A DNA stretch of 50,778 bases, taken from Burkholderiales bacterium RIFOXYD12_FULL_59_19. Its GTDB lineage: Bacteria > Pseudomonadota > Gammaproteobacteria > Burkholderiales > Burkholderiaceae_C. The DNA is taken from assembly GCA_001771065.1 (NCBI GenBank), contig MESQ01000024.1, positions 1 to 50,778 of the forward strand, written 5' to 3'. The notes beneath the pieces are model-generated. The model had not been told where the DNA came from, did not search any database, and saw nothing but the letters and a program-made list of their open reading frames with translations. The position numbers and the translations under genes are program-made. Shown piece after piece: positions 26,342 through 36,281 of the stretch (positions are counted from its first letter, which is position 1; each line of letters begins with the position of its first letter).

Positions 26342-26932
26342 ATGCGTGCATTCAACTCTGTGAAACGACCCCTCGCAACCCTGCTGCTGGCATGTGCTGC
26401 CCTGGCCGCGTGGGCGCAACCGCTGGAGGTCGAAGGTATCAAGCTTGAGGCCACCAGCCAGTTGGGGGCAGCCAAGCTGCAACTCAATGGGGCCGGCCTG
26501 CGCACCAAGGTGTTCTTCAAGGTCTACGTGGCCGCTCTCTACACGCCCCAAAAAGCGACCACTGCCGCCCAGTTGCTGGCGCAAACAGGCGCGCGCCGCG
26601 TCACGATCACCATGTTGCGCAACGTCGATGCCGAAAGCTTTGCCAGCGCCCTCAACGATGGCTTGCGCGACAACCACACCGAGGCCCAATTTGCCGCCAT
26701 GAAGCCGAGAATTGACGCGCTCAATGCCAACCTCAAGGCCGTGGGCGAGGCCAAAAAGGGCGATGTGATCCATTTCGAGTTTGTGCCAGACGCGGGCACG
26801 CAGGTCACGGTCAACGGCCAGGCACGTGGCAGCGTGATTGCCGGCGAAGACTTTTTCACTGCCGTGCTGCGCATCTGGCTCGGTGACAAACCGGTGGATG
26901 ACAAGCTTAAGAATGCCTTGATTGGCGGTTGA
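26342..26932 (+). CDS. Chalcone isomerase-like secreted protein
   Basis: The protein has 196 residues. A signal peptide ends around AAWAQ (residue 25), followed by the chalcone-isomerase-like fold seen in many proteobacterial periplasmic proteins (GIKLEATSQLG, LNGAGLRTKVFFKVYVAALY, DFFTAVLRIWLGDKPVDDKLK). These bacterial proteins are not known to isomerise chalcones. Plant relatives of this fold bind fatty acids, which would suit the beta-oxidation neighbours, but that is inference. AAGGAG lies 7 bases before the ATG. Confidence 0.88.
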   Translation: MRAFNSVKRPLATLLLACAALAAWAQPLEVEGIKLEATSQLGAAKLQLNGAGLRTKVFFKVYVAALYTPQKATTAAQLLAQTGARRVTITMLRNVDAESFASALNDGLRDNHTEAQFAAMKPRIDALNANLKAVGEAKKGDVIHFEFVPDAGTQVTVNGQARGSVIAGEDFFTAVLRIWLGDKPVDDKLKNALIGG

Positions 26933-26962
26933 TCCCGCAGCCTTGTTGCCCCAGGATTCCCG

Positions 26963-27451
26963 ATGACCCCAGCCACCACTGTGCCCCCTGAGATTGAATT
27001 TGAGCCCGAATTTCTGGCCGGCTTGACCAAGGTTTTTGAAGACTTGATTGTTTTCAACCAGGTGCTGGGGCTCAAAATCATTTCACTCAAAGCGGGCCAG
27101 GTGCGTGCGCGCATCAACATGAAACATGAGCTGGTCGGTCACTATGCCTACAACCGCATCCACGGTGGCGTCATCAGCGCCGGGCTTGACGCCATGGGTG
27201 GCCTGGCGGTGATGGCCGCCATTGGCGCCCGCCACATGCATGAGACACCACAGCAGCGCCTACAGCGTTTTGCCAAACTCGGCACCATTGACCTGCGCAT
27301 TGACTACCTGCGGCCAGGCATTGGCGAGTGGTTCGAATTGCGCGCCGAAGTGATGCGCCTGGGCTCACGCGTGGCCTCCACCCGCATGGAGTTTTTGGGC
27401 GCCGACGGCAAGCTGCTGTCCACCGGCTCGGCGGCTTACATCGTGTCCTGA
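26963..27451 (+). CDS. Hotdog-fold thioesterase (YiiD_C/PaaI-like)
   Basis: This 162-residue single hotdog domain has the helix segment IHGGVISAGLDAMGGLAVMAA (split about 72-92), in which the HGG pattern and downstream D/G residues resemble the YiiD C-terminal and PaaI thioesterases. It should hydrolyse an acyl-CoA thioester. Its place at the end of the beta-oxidation run supports a CoA-recycling role. An AGGA site precedes the ATG. Confidence 0.85.
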   Translation: MTPATTVPPEIEFEPEFLAGLTKVFEDLIVFNQVLGLKIISLKAGQVRARINMKHELVGHYAYNRIHGGVISAGLDAMGGLAVMAAIGARHMHETPQQRLQRFAKLGTIDLRIDYLRPGIGEWFELRAEVMRLGSRVASTRMEFLGADGKLLSTGSAAYIVS

Positions 27452-27541
27452 ATCACGTCTTGAGGGCGCGCCGAGGCACCAAGGCGCCTGACGACGTTAG
27501 ACAGCGCTTTACAATAGCCCTTCTCACGTCGTGGATAAAAA

Positions 27542-29890
27542 ATGAAAAAATTAGCCTCTGCCTTTGCCACATCCGCTCTCTGGCAACCCGCCATCCTGCT
27601 GATGAGGCAGATCAGGCTTCCCGGCAAGATGGTGCTGATTTCGGTGGCTTTTCTGGTACCGATTGCCTGGTTGTTGTGGGTCACGGTGAGCACCAAGCTG
27701 CACGACATCGCTTTCACCCAACAAGAGCGCGCCGGCGTGCATTACGCCAGTGCCATTTACCCGGCCATTGACCTGGCGGGCCAGTGGCGCCAACAGGCGC
27801 GCAACGCCGCTTTTGGCGAAGGCGGCGACCAGTTGCAGCCAACCCGCCAGGCCTTTGACAAAGCCTTTGCCGAGCTGCAAACCATCGAAGCAAAGGTCGG
27901 CCAGGCGTTCAACACCGGCGCCGGTTTTGCCGTGCTGCGCAGCGCGGTGCAGGCGGCCCAGGCGGTGCAGCCCGAGCCTGGCAGCCAGGCCGATCCGGAG
28001 GTCGTCTACAACGGCATGATCGGCGTGTCGCGCACCTTGACCAACTTGCTTGAGCTGGTAACCGACGGCTCCGGCCTGTCACTGGACCCGGAACCTGCCA
28101 GCTACCACTTGATGAGTGCGGTGCTGCTGCGGGCGCCTGACGTGATTCAGTCCACCGTTGAAATTCGCGGACTGGTGCGCACGGCCCTCAAAGCCGGAAA
28201 CATCACACCCCAAAACGCGGCGCGCCTGAGCGAACTGCTGGCGCTGCTGAAAGACAACACCACACAAGCCGGGATGTCGCTCGACAAAGTGCAACAGGCC
28301 ACACCCGACTATGGATCACGCCTGTCCCGTAACGCCCTCGCGGCCACAGACCATTTGGTCAGCCTGGTGCGCGCAGGCGTGCCGGTGGGGGTAACCGAGG
28401 TCAAGGGCGATGTGGCCGCGTTTGTGGCGGCCGCCAACCAAACCCTGCAAAGCCAGTTCAATCAGGTTGCCGGGAACATGGCCGTGCTTGATGCCATACT
28501 GGCTGACCGCCAGGCCTCACTGCAGCGCAATTTGTGGCTGGTGCTGGGCGCAACGCTGCTGTCGCTGCTGCTTGGCAGCTACCTTTGCATGGGATTTTTC
28601 CGCGCCATGAGCACCGGTTTTGCCGCCCTGCGGCACCACCTGATCAGCATGTCCATGGGCGACCTGAAATCGACCGTCCATGTGCAAGGGCGCGACGAGG
28701 TGGCAGCCATGCTCAAGGAGCTGGCCAACATGCAGCAGGCGCTGGCCATCACGGTGCGGCAGGTGCAAGTCTCTGGTGATGCGGTGGTGAGTTCCAGCCT
28801 TGAAATTGCAAAGGACATGAAAGACCTGGCCTCCCGCACCGAAGCTGCGGCCGCGGCGCTGGAAGAGTCTTCTGCTGCACTTGAGCAAACCAACGCCACC
28901 GTGGCCATGACCGCCGAGTCGGTCAGCAAGGCCTCCGGAATTGCCACCGGCAACGCCGACATCGCCAGCCAGGGTGGCGCGGTGATGACGGAGGTGGCAG
29001 ACACCATGGCCCGCATCCAGGCCTCTTCGCAAAAAATCAGCGACATCATTGGCGTGATCGACGGCATTGCATTCCAAACCAACATCCTGGCCTTGAACGC
29101 TGCGATCGAGGCGGCCCGCGCCGGTGAACAAGGCCGGGGGTTTGCCGTGGTGGCCACCGAGGTGCGGGCGCTGGCCGGACGCAGTGCGGCCGCAGCCAAA
29201 GAGATCAAGGTCTTGATCACCACCAGCACCGACGAGGTATCACGCGGCGCGGAGATCGTTCGTCAGGCCAGCGCGCACATGCACCAGATTGTGGAAAACG
29301 CCGCAGAGGTGAAGGACCTGCTGGACCAGATCGCCAACGGCGCCCACGAGCAAAGTCTGGGCATTTCGCAAATTGGCGAGGCAGTGCACCAGCTTGACCT
29401 CAACACCCAGGCCAACGCCGCCATGGCGGAAGCCACCGCTGTCTTGTCAAACGGCCTGAGCGACGCAGCCGTGCGCATGGCAGCCCAGGTGGACGAATTC
29501 AGCCTGCCGGACGCGCGGGCTGCACCCTTGGTGGAAGGCATTGACGTGAACGCCATCATCGACGGCCACCGGCAATGGAAGGTCAAGTTGCGCGACGCCA
29601 TCGAGAACGGCGACAAGGTGGACGTGGCCACCTTGTCGCGTGATGACTGCTGCAGCCTGGGCAAATGGATTCATGCCGATGGGCAACGCCTGCGCGAGCG
29701 CACCAGCTTTACCGCGTTGGTCAGTAACCACACGCGTTTTCACCAGGTGGCGGGCCAGGTGGGGCAACTGATCAACGACAAACGGTATGAGCAGGCCATC
29801 GATGCACTGGCACCCAACACCCCCTTTACCACCGCAACCAGTGATGTGGTGATGGTATTGTCAGCCGCCAAAAGGCTGGGTTTTGTGTAA
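27542..29890 (+). CDS. Methyl-accepting chemotaxis protein with C-terminal CZB zinc domain
   Basis: The protein has 782 residues. TM1 lies at about 31-50, a periplasmic helical sensor at about 50-325, TM2 at about 330-352, HAMP at about 350-405, and a signalling coiled coil carries the invariant tip [20 protein letters not shown]. The C-terminal CZB domain (about 673-755) has the zinc pattern HRQWK, CSLGKW and HTRFH. CZB domains are normally found on soluble chemoreceptors or diguanylate cyclases and sense zinc or hypochlorite-type oxidants, so this receptor probably combines a periplasmic and a cytoplasmic input. No CheW/CheA genes are near. A possible -10 (TACAAT) sits at 27510. Confidence 0.92.
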   Translation: MKKLASAFATSALWQPAILLMRQIRLPGKMVLISVAFLVPIAWLLWVTVSTKLHDIAFTQQERAGVHYASAIYPAIDLAGQWRQQARNAAFGEGGDQLQPTRQAFDKAFAELQTIEAKVGQAFNTGAGFAVLRSAVQAAQAVQPEPGSQADPEVVYNGMIGVSRTLTNLLELVTDGSGLSLDPEPASYHLMSAVLLRAPDVIQSTVEIRGLVRTALKAGNITPQNAARLSELLALLKDNTTQAGMSLDKVQQATPDYGSRLSRNALAATDHLVSLVRAGVPVGVTEVKGDVAAFVAAANQTLQSQFNQVAGNMAVLDAILADRQASLQRNLWLVLGATLLSLLLGSYLCMGFFRAMSTGFAALRHHLISMSMGDLKSTVHVQGRDEVAAMLKELANMQQALAITVRQVQVSGDAVVSSSLEIAKDMKDLASRTEAAAAALEESSAALEQTNATVAMTAESVSKASGIATGNADIASQGGAVMTEVADTMARIQASSQKISDIIGVIDGIAFQTNILALNAAIEAARAGEQGRGFAVVATEVRALAGRSAAAAKEIKVLITTSTDEVSRGAEIVRQASAHMHQIVENAAEVKDLLDQIANGAHEQSLGISQIGEAVHQLDLNTQANAAMAEATAVLSNGLSDAAVRMAAQVDEFSLPDARAAPLVEGIDVNAIIDGHRQWKVKLRDAIENGDKVDVATLSRDDCCSLGKWIHADGQRLRERTSFTALVSNHTRFHQVAGQVGQLINDKRYEQAIDALAPNTPFTTATSDVVMVLSAAKRLGFV

Positions 29891-29914
29891 AAAAACCAAA
29901 AAATAAACCAGAAT

Positions 29915-29944
29915 TCCCGGCAACTTTCAAAGTTGGCCGCCGGG
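29915..29944 (-). terminator. Candidate terminator between the MCP and yciA genes
   Basis: CAACTT-TCA-AAGTTG (29921-29935) is flanked by complementary CCGG/CCGG arms, giving a long hairpin. Read on the minus strand it is followed by AATTCTGG and then T-rich runs (TTTATTTTTTGG, TTTTTTT). That fits termination of yciA transcripts. On the plus strand T7 comes only about 25 bases later. Confidence 0.5.
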
Positions 29945-30036
29945 CGCACCGAGCAACTGGTTTTTTTGCAGCAGGCGCATTGTGATGAAATTCAAGGCTA
30001 CTTTTATGCCCGGCCAGTGCCTGAGCTTCTTTTTTA

Positions 30037-30465
30037 TCAGGCCGCAGCCTTGGGCACCTCACGTGGCCGACCGTCGTCGTCAATGGCCACGTAAGTCAGT
30101 GAAGCTTCTGTGACCTTGGTGAACTTTCCCTGGGCAAGAAAGTGCTCGGCATAGACCTCAATCTTGACGGTGATCGAGGTGCGTCCAATACGCACCAGCT
30201 TGCCAAAAAACGACAGAATGTCCCCCACCCGCACCGGTTGCTTGAAAATGAATTCATTGACTGCCACCGTGGCCATGCGGCCATGCGCATAAGGGCTGGC
30301 GATAACGGCACCGGCCAGGTCGACCTGCGCCATAACCCAGCCACCAAAAATATCGCCGTTGGCATTGACATCGCGCGGCATCGGGATCACCTTGAGCACC
30401 AACTGCTCGTCAACTGGCAAGGAGACATGGCGCGGCACAGCGCTGGCGTGGGGGTTTGCAGACAT
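30037..30465 (-). CDS. yciA: Acyl-CoA thioesterase YciA
   Basis: This is a 142-residue hotdog acyl-CoA thioesterase. The signature MPRDVNANGDIFGGWVMAQV contains the catalytic N-x-x-G-D-I-F-G-G-W core, and the downstream RVGDILSFFGKLVRIGRTS segment is typical of YciA. It hydrolyses a broad range of acyl-CoAs in the cytoplasm and may control CoA pools. A GTG two codons upstream is open, but AAGGA lies 8 bases before the ATG at 30465. The gene is divergent from the ABC exporter, with a dispersed repeat in the 92 bp between. Confidence 0.93.
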   Translation of the reverse strand: MSANPHASAVPRHVSLPVDEQLVLKVIPMPRDVNANGDIFGGWVMAQVDLAGAVIASPYAHGRMATVAVNEFIFKQPVRVGDILSFFGKLVRIGRTSITVKIEVYAEHFLAQGKFTKVTEASLTYVAIDDDGRPREVPKAAA

Positions 30466-30489
30466 GGGCACAATCCTTGGTTACAAAGT

Positions 30490-30539
30490 GTTGAGGACAG
30501 CGCTGGCTCATTTCATGTCGCTACGGTCTGTCCCGCAAA
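30490..30539. repeat. Dispersed palindromic repeat, family 1, copy 2 (inverted)
   Basis: This 50-bp element begins GTTGAGGACAG and ends GGTCTGTCCCGCAAA, the reverse complement of the ends of the copy at 23716-23764, around a different 24-base centre. It fills over half of the 92-bp yciA / ABC exporter divergent region, so it must overlap or supply promoter sequence for one or both genes. Confidence 0.7.
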
Positions 30540-30557
30540 TATTCAGGATTGTCCCTT

Positions 30558-32393
30558 ATGCGAAGCCATTCATCCAGCCGTCACGGCACCACCACACCAA
30601 CCAGCGCCAGCGAAGCAGCCACCGCACCCGCCCGCTCGGACTGGGCCACCCTGCAGCGCCTGTTTCCCTACCTGTGGCAATACAAATGGCGCGTGATCGC
30701 CGCGCTGACCTTCATGGTCGGCGCCAAGCTGGCCAACGTGAGTGTGCCGCTGCTGCTGAAGGAGCTGGTCGATACCATGAACCCCAAGGGGCCCATCGGG
30801 CCTGAGGCCCTGCTGGTGGTGCCGCTGGGCCTGCTGGTGGCCTACGGCCTGCTGCGCCTGTCGACCACGCTGTTTGCCGAATTACGCGAGCTGATTTTTG
30901 CCAAAGCCACCGAGGGCGCCTCGCGCTCCATCAGCCTGCAAGTGTTTCGGCATTTGCATGCGATGAGTCTGCGCTTTCACCTAGAACGCCAGACCGGCGG
31001 CATGACACGCGACATTGAGCGCGGCACCCGCGCCGTGCACTCACTCATCAGCTACTCGCTCTACAGCATCTTTCCGACGCTGATCGAGGTGGCGCTGGTG
31101 CTGAGCATTCTGGCGGTCAAGTTCGACATGTGGTTTGCCTGGATCACTGTCATTGCGCTCATTCTCTACATTGTGTTCACCATCCTGGTGACCGAGTGGC
31201 GCACCCAGTTCAGAAAACAGATGAACGAGCTCGACAGCACCGCGCACAGCCGGGCCATTGACTCGCTGCTGAACTACGAGACGGTAAAATATTTCAACAA
31301 CGAAGAGTTCGAGGCGCACCGTTACGACGAGAACCTGGAGCGCTACCGCAAGGCGGCCCTGAAAAGCCAGACCACCCTGAGCCTACTCAACACAGGCCAG
31401 CAGCTCATCATTGCCGCCGGCCTGGTGGCCATGCTGTGGCGTGCCACCCAGGGCGTGGTCGACGGCCGCATGACGCTGGGCGACCTGGTGATGGTCAACG
31501 CCTTCATGATCCAGCTCTACATTCCGCTGGGCTTTCTGGGCGTGCTGTACCGCGAGATCAAGCAGGGCCTGACCGACCTGGAAAAAATGTTCACCTTGAT
31601 GGAGCGCGAACGCGAAATTGCCGATGTGCCGGGGGCGCCCGCCCTGACACTGGCACCCCAAAGCGCCAGCGTGCGCTTTCAGCATGTGAACTTTGCCTAT
31701 GACCCGGCACGTCCGATCCTGCACAACATCAGCTTTGACATCCCTGCGGGTAAAACAGTGGCGGTGGTCGGGCCCTCGGGCTCGGGCAAATCGACGCTGG
31801 CGCGGCTGCTGTTCAGGTTTTATGACGTGCAAAGCGGCCAGATATTGATAGCAGGGCAGGACATCAAACAGGTCACGCAGGCCAGCGTGCGGCAAGCCAT
31901 TGGCATCGTGCCGCAAGACACCGTGCTGTTCAACGACACGGTCGAATACAACATTGCCTATGGCCAGCCTGGCGCCACACACGAGCAGGTGATCGAGGCC
32001 GCGCAGTCGGCGCACATCCACAGCTTCATTGCCGCCACGCCCAGGGGCTACGACACCATGGTGGGCGAGCGCGGCCTGAAATTGTCGGGCGGAGAGAAGC
32101 AGCGCGTGGCAATTGCCCGCACCTTGCTCAAAAATCCGCCCATTTTGATTTTTGACGAGGCCACCTCGGCGCTCGACTCGGCCAACGAACGCGCCATCCA
32201 GGCCGAATTACAAAGTGTGGCACAAAACAAGACCACGCTGGTGATCGCGCACCGGCTGTCCACGGTGGTCGATGCGCATGAAATCCTGGTCATGGACGCT
32301 GGCCGCATTTTGGAGCGCGGCACCCACGCGGCACTGCTGGCTGAGAATGGCCGTTATGCGCAAATGTGGGCGCTGCAACAAAACGCCGAGTAA
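30558..32393 (+). CDS. Atm1-type ABC exporter (fused permease and ATPase)
   Basis: The protein has 611 residues. Six transmembrane helices span about residues 35-310, and a nucleotide-binding domain follows with Walker A GPSGSGKST, signature LSGGEKQRVAIA, Walker B ILIFDEATSALDS and H-loop IAHRLST. The permease carries the segment TETVKYFNNE-like (NYETVKYFNNEEFE), characteristic of the Atm1/HMT1 group that exports glutathione-type conjugates and links to iron-sulfur or heavy-metal handling. It works as a homodimer in the inner membrane. The ATG at 30558, with AGGA 9 bases before it, is preferred to a TTG three codons earlier. Confidence 0.92.
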   Translation: MRSHSSSRHGTTTPTSASEAATAPARSDWATLQRLFPYLWQYKWRVIAALTFMVGAKLANVSVPLLLKELVDTMNPKGPIGPEALLVVPLGLLVAYGLLRLSTTLFAELRELIFAKATEGASRSISLQVFRHLHAMSLRFHLERQTGGMTRDIERGTRAVHSLISYSLYSIFPTLIEVALVLSILAVKFDMWFAWITVIALILYIVFTILVTEWRTQFRKQMNELDSTAHSRAIDSLLNYETVKYFNNEEFEAHRYDENLERYRKAALKSQTTLSLLNTGQQLIIAAGLVAMLWRATQGVVDGRMTLGDLVMVNAFMIQLYIPLGFLGVLYREIKQGLTDLEKMFTLMEREREIADVPGAPALTLAPQSASVRFQHVNFAYDPARPILHNISFDIPAGKTVAVVGPSGSGKSTLARLLFRFYDVQSGQILIAGQDIKQVTQASVRQAIGIVPQDTVLFNDTVEYNIAYGQPGATHEQVIEAAQSAHIHSFIAATPRGYDTMVGERGLKLSGGEKQRVAIARTLLKNPPILIFDEATSALDSANERAIQAELQSVAQNKTTLVIAHRLSTVVDAHEILVMDAGRILERGTHAALLAENGRYAQMWALQQNAE

Positions 32394-32462
32394 GCCATGT
32401 AGCCCAATCCGGGCGTTGCCCATACTGACTACGCGCTCCGGTAAGCGACGTTCACGGCTGGT

Positions 32463-32487
32463 GGCGCCGCGTTTGGCAGGCGGCGCC
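32463..32487. terminator. GC-rich hairpin after the ABC exporter gene
   Basis: A perfect 8-bp stem GGCGCCGC / GCGGCGCC with a 9-base loop lies 70 bp after the exporter stop and 45 bp before the aldo-keto reductase start. Only TT follows, so termination would be weak or need Rho. It may instead be an mRNA 3'-end stabiliser. Confidence 0.4.
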
Positions 32488-32532
32488 TTGACCTAAACTC
32501 ACAGGCCATCATTCCCTTGAAAGAAAGCCTTT

Positions 32533-33540
32533 ATGCACTACCGCCACCTCGGCAAAAGCAACCTGAAAGTCTCGGCCCTGTGCCTGGGCACCATGATGTT
32601 TGCCGACCAGACCGCGCTGGCAGAAGCCGCCAGCATCGTCGCAGATGCCCATGCCCAGGGCGTGAACTACATCGACACGGCTGACAACTACAGCAAAGGG
32701 GGCTCGGAAACCATGGTGGGCCAGTTGCTCAAGGGGCAGCGTCATGACTGGGTGCTGGCCACCAAGATGGGCAATGCCATGTCGGGCCGGGTCAATGAAG
32801 GGCATTACTCGCGCAGTTGGATGCTGCACGAAGTAGCGGCTTCGCTGGCGCGCCTGCAAACGGATTACCTGGACATTTTGTACCTGCACCGCGACTTTGA
32901 CGGCATGAACCTGGAAGAGCCTTTGCGTGCGCTCGACGCCATGCTGCGCGCCGGCCAGATTCGCGCCTGGGGTGTTTCCAACTTTCGGGGCTGGCGCATT
33001 GCCGAACTGGTGCATCTGGCCTCGCAGCTTGGCATGCCGGGGCCGGTGGTGTGCCAGCCTTATTACAACCTGCTCAACCGCATGCCCGAAGTGGAGGTAT
33101 TGCCAGCCTGCGCGCATTACGGCATTGGCGTCACACCTTACAGCCCGGTGGCGCGCGGTGTGCTCACTGGCAAATACCTGCCGGGTCAAGCGCCCGCCCC
33201 CGACAGCCGCGCCGGCCGCGCCGACCCGCGCCTGGCACAGACCGAGTTCCGCGAAGAATCCCTGCTGATTGCACAGCAGCTCAAAGTACACGCGGAAAGC
33301 CGGGGCATCAGCCTGGCCCAGTTTTCCACGGCCTGGGTACTGGCCAACCCCGTGGTCAGTTCGGTCATTGCCGGGCCACGCACCCGCCAGCAATGGCAAG
33401 ACTACCTGCCTGCGCTCGGCTATCAACTAACCCCGGTAGACGAAGCCCTGGTGGACCGCCTGGTCAAACCTGGCCACCCCTCCACCCCCGGCTACACCGA
33501 CCCGGTCTATCCGCCCACCGGTCGGCATCAAGCAGCATAA
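32533..33540 (+). CDS. Aldo/keto reductase
   Basis: The protein has 335 residues. The start MHYRHLGKSNLKVSALCLG and the segment NYIDTADNYSKGGSE carry Asp and Tyr of the tetrad. ATKMG holds the Lys and LYLHRDFDG the His. The C-terminal NADP-binding loop reads SSVIAGPRTRQQW. The group includes NADPH-dependent reductases of sugars and aldehydes with unclear substrates. It differs from the YghZ-like protein at 12098. It stands alone on the plus strand, with GAAAG-type spacing before the ATG. Confidence 0.88.
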   Translation: MHYRHLGKSNLKVSALCLGTMMFADQTALAEAASIVADAHAQGVNYIDTADNYSKGGSETMVGQLLKGQRHDWVLATKMGNAMSGRVNEGHYSRSWMLHEVAASLARLQTDYLDILYLHRDFDGMNLEEPLRALDAMLRAGQIRAWGVSNFRGWRIAELVHLASQLGMPGPVVCQPYYNLLNRMPEVEVLPACAHYGIGVTPYSPVARGVLTGKYLPGQAPAPDSRAGRADPRLAQTEFREESLLIAQQLKVHAESRGISLAQFSTAWVLANPVVSSVIAGPRTRQQWQDYLPALGYQLTPVDEALVDRLVKPGHPSTPGYTDPVYPPTGRHQAA

Positions 33541-33595
33541 ACGTCGGCCGGGCCCACTACACTCAAGGGGCCTTTTATCTCCCGACGCTTTCCCC

Positions 33596-34201
33596 ATGGA
33601 TACTTTTGTTCTCTTCATCTTGCTGGCCATTGGCATGCATGTTCTCAAGACGCGCGAGCAAGCACAACGCATTGCCCTGCTCGGGAGCTACCTGGGGCAA
33701 TTCCAGATCGAAAAGCTGATGCAGGATGTACTGGGCGGCTACCAACGCGCGCTGGGGGAGGCCGACGCAGAGCGCCAGGCCCAGGTGTGGCGCCATCTGG
33801 AAACAACTGAACAAACCCTGTCTGAGCAGTTCAACCGTTTTGTCCTTGCCTTTGCCAAAGTCGACGAAGCGCAAGCCCGGCTCAGCCGCTTGCCGCTGGC
33901 TCTGCCTTTTGTGACGCAGTATTTCCCCGCCAGCACCCTGGACCTGCGCAAATTGCTCAGTGTGCACGCCCATGGCATCAACCAGGCCGCGCAAAACAAC
34001 CCGGCCCAGCCCCCCAAACACAAGGCCTTCACCCTATCGGCCGAGCTGATGCTGATGCAACACAGTTGCCACTGGTTTTGCCGTTCCAAAATGGTCGCCT
34101 CGGCACGCTTGCTGGCGCGCCACCAAACCGCTTATGCCCAGGTGCTGGACGCCGTGGCACCGTCAACCCGGCTGGCCTATGCCCAACTGATCGAAAATTG
34201 A
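33596..34201 (+). CDS. Unknown protein with N-terminal membrane anchor
   Basis: The protein has 201 residues. Residues 3-18 (TFVLFILLAIGMHVLK) are hydrophobic and probably anchor it in the inner membrane. The rest is helical and Gln/Ala-rich (QIEKLMQDVLGGYQ, LSEQFNRFVLAF) with a weakly conserved Cys/His segment MQHSCHWFCRSK near residue 155. No family is recognised. It lies 55 bp after the aldo-keto reductase and 51 bp before the LysR gene, so it may share a transcript. Coding is supported by length and strand continuity and not by homology. Confidence 0.65.
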   Translation: MDTFVLFILLAIGMHVLKTREQAQRIALLGSYLGQFQIEKLMQDVLGGYQRALGEADAERQAQVWRHLETTEQTLSEQFNRFVLAFAKVDEAQARLSRLPLALPFVTQYFPASTLDLRKLLSVHAHGINQAAQNNPAQPPKHKAFTLSAELMLMQHSCHWFCRSKMVASARLLARHQTAYAQVLDAVAPSTRLAYAQLIEN

Positions 34202-34252
34202 ACCGCTGACGACCCACATCAAACCGCCTGGTCTGGTGGACAATCGCGCCCC

Positions 34253-35227
34253 ATGGAAACCAAATGGCTTGAAGATTTTGTGAGCTTGGCTGAAACCCGT
34301 AGTTTCAGCCGTTCGGCGCAGTTGCGCCACGTGACACAACCGGCTTTTTCCCGGCGCATTCAGTCACTGGAAACCTGGGCCGGCTCCGACCTGGTAGACC
34401 GCAGCAGCTACCCCACACGCCTGACACCGGCGGGCGAAACACTGCATGACCAGGCGCTGGAGGTGCTGCAGGCGCTGCAGACCACACGCGCCATGCTGCG
34501 TGGTCACGCCACGGCGGCGCAGGATGTGATTGAGTTTGCCGTGCCACACACGTTGGCGTTCACGTTTTTCCCGGCCTGGGTGTCGTCCCTGCGTGAGACC
34601 TTTGGCCCCATCAAAAGCCGGCTGATTGCGCTCAATGTGCACGATGCCGTGATGCGCCTGGTCGAAGGCAGTTGCGACCTGTTGATTGCCTACCACCACC
34701 CCTCCCAGCCCAACCAGCTTGACGTGGACCGCTATGAAATGGTGAGCCTGGGCGAAGAAGTCGTGGCCCCCTATGCCAAACCTGACGCGCACGGCAACCC
34801 CTTGTTCGAGTTGCCAGGCAAGGCAGGTCGCCCGCTGCCTTACCTGGGCTACGCACAAGGCGCCTATCTGGGCCAGATGGTGGAGCTGATCCTGAAACAC
34901 TGCAGCGCGCCCATCCACTTTGACCGGGTGTACGAAACCGACATGGCCGAAGGCCTGAAAGCCATGGCGCTGGAAGGCCACGGCGTGGCCTTTTTACCCT
35001 TGAGCGCGGTACGCAAGGACCTGCGCGCGCACAAGCTGGTCAGCGCCGCGCCACCCGAACTCAAAAGCTTAAGCATCACCATGGAAGTACGCGCCTACCG
35101 CGAACGCCCCACACTCCGGGAAACCCTCAAACCTGGTCACTCTGCCGGTCGACCTGGCTTTGACGCCCATAAGCACAACGCGCAAGCCCTGTGGGACTAC
35201 CTGCTAACCCACCATGGCGCCCTTTAA
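34253..35227 (+). CDS. LysR-family regulator, HypT/YjiE-like
   Basis: The protein has 324 residues. The winged helix at residues 1-60 ([20 protein letters not shown], then [15 protein letters not shown]) is close in wording to E. coli YjiE/HypT, the hypochlorite-responsive LysR-type regulator. The effector domain (about 90-300) includes [14 protein letters not shown] and [12 protein letters not shown]. It may regulate an adjacent gene or a distant oxidative-stress set. Known HypT is activated by methionine oxidation, and whether the same Met residues exist here was not resolved. Its 3' end overlaps possible upstream starts of pyrC. Confidence 0.85.
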   Translation: METKWLEDFVSLAETRSFSRSAQLRHVTQPAFSRRIQSLETWAGSDLVDRSSYPTRLTPAGETLHDQALEVLQALQTTRAMLRGHATAAQDVIEFAVPHTLAFTFFPAWVSSLRETFGPIKSRLIALNVHDAVMRLVEGSCDLLIAYHHPSQPNQLDVDRYEMVSLGEEVVAPYAKPDAHGNPLFELPGKAGRPLPYLGYAQGAYLGQMVELILKHCSAPIHFDRVYETDMAEGLKAMALEGHGVAFLPLSAVRKDLRAHKLVSAAPPELKSLSITMEVRAYRERPTLRETLKPGHSAGRPGFDAHKHNAQALWDYLLTHHGAL

Positions 35228-35234
35228 CTTCTTC

Positions 35235-36281
35235 ATGACAGCCAGCACCATGATCAACACCCTGACCCTGACCCGCCCCGACGACTGGCACCTGCATGTG
35301 CGTGACGGTGCCGCACTGGCCACCGTGGTACCCCACACGGCGGCCCAGTTTGGCCGCGCCGTCATCATGCCCAATTTACGCCCGCCGGTGACCACCACCG
35401 CACAAGCGCTGGCCTACAAGGCGCGTATCCAGGCGGCGGTGCCTGCCGGCCTGGCGTTCGAGCCGCTGATGACGCTGTACCTCACCGACATCCTGCCACC
35501 CGATGAAATTGCCCGCGCCCGGGACGCCGGCCTGGTGGCCACCAAGCTTTACCCGGCTGGCGCCACCACCAACAGCGACGCCGGCGTGACCGACCTGCGC
35601 AAAACCTACCCCACGCTCGAAGCCATGCAGCGCGCCGGCATGCCGCTGCTGGTGCATGGTGAAGTGACCTCACCAGAGATCGACCTGTTCGACCGCGAGG
35701 CGGTGTTCATCGACACCCAGTTGATCCCGCTGCGCCGCGATTTTCCCGAATTGAAAATTGTGTTCGAGCACATCACCACGCGCGAAGCAGTCCAGTACGT
35801 GACCGAGACCGACCGCTTTACCGCAGCCACGCTCACCGCCCACCACCTGCTGTACAACCGCAACGCCATCTTCACCGGCGGCATCCGCCCGCACTACTAC
35901 TGCCTGCCGGTGCTCAAGCGCGAAAGCCATCGCCAGGCTTTGCTGGCGGCTGCCAGCAGCGGCAACCCCAAATTTTTCCTTGGCACCGACAGTGCGCCCC
36001 ACCCGGTGCACCTAAAGGAACACGCCAGTGGCTGCGCTGGCTGCTACACCGCGCATGCGGCCATGGAACTGTACGCACAGGCGTTTGAGGCAGCGGGCGC
36101 ACTCGACCGACTGGAGGCCTTTGCCAGCTTCAACGGGGCCGACTTTTACGGCCTGCCACGCAACACCGGCACACTCACCTTGAGGCGCGAAGCCTGGACC
36201 GTACCGGAAAGTTTTGCCTTTGGCGAGGCCGAGCTCAAGCCGCTGGGGGCTGGCGAAGCACTGGCGTGGCGCGTGGTTTAG
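35235..36281 (+). CDS. pyrC: Dihydroorotase (class II, PyrC type)
   Basis: This 348-residue zinc amidohydrolase closes carbamoyl-aspartate to dihydroorotate in pyrimidine synthesis. The metal histidines are in [12 protein letters not shown] (His19 and His21). The carbamylated lysine region is [17 protein letters not shown]. Further metal ligands lie in LLVHGEV and EHIT, and the catalytic Asp is in FLGTDSAPH. Three ATGs (35214, 35235, 35250) are open without a clear Shine-Dalgarno. The middle one is chosen because the resulting MTAS start resembles known PyrC proteins. The stop overlaps the convergent folB stop by 3-4 bases. Confidence 0.94.
   Translation: MTASTMINTLTLTRPDDWHLHVRDGAALATVVPHTAAQFGRAVIMPNLRPPVTTTAQALAYKARIQAAVPAGLAFEPLMTLYLTDILPPDEIARARDAGLVATKLYPAGATTNSDAGVTDLRKTYPTLEAMQRAGMPLLVHGEVTSPEIDLFDREAVFIDTQLIPLRRDFPELKIVFEHITTREAVQYVTETDRFTAATLTAHHLLYNRNAIFTGGIRPHYYCLPVLKRESHRQALLAAASSGNPKFFLGTDSAPHPVHLKEHASGCAGCYTAHAAMELYAQAFEAAGALDRLEAFASFNGADFYGLPRNTGTLTLRREAWTVPESFAFGEAELKPLGAGEALAWRVV

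Noticed and set aside
27491..27535. ACGACGT / ACGTCGT inverted pair upstream of the chemoreceptor gene
   Set aside because: The arms are only 7 bp and about 34 bases apart, which is not remarkable in GC-rich DNA.
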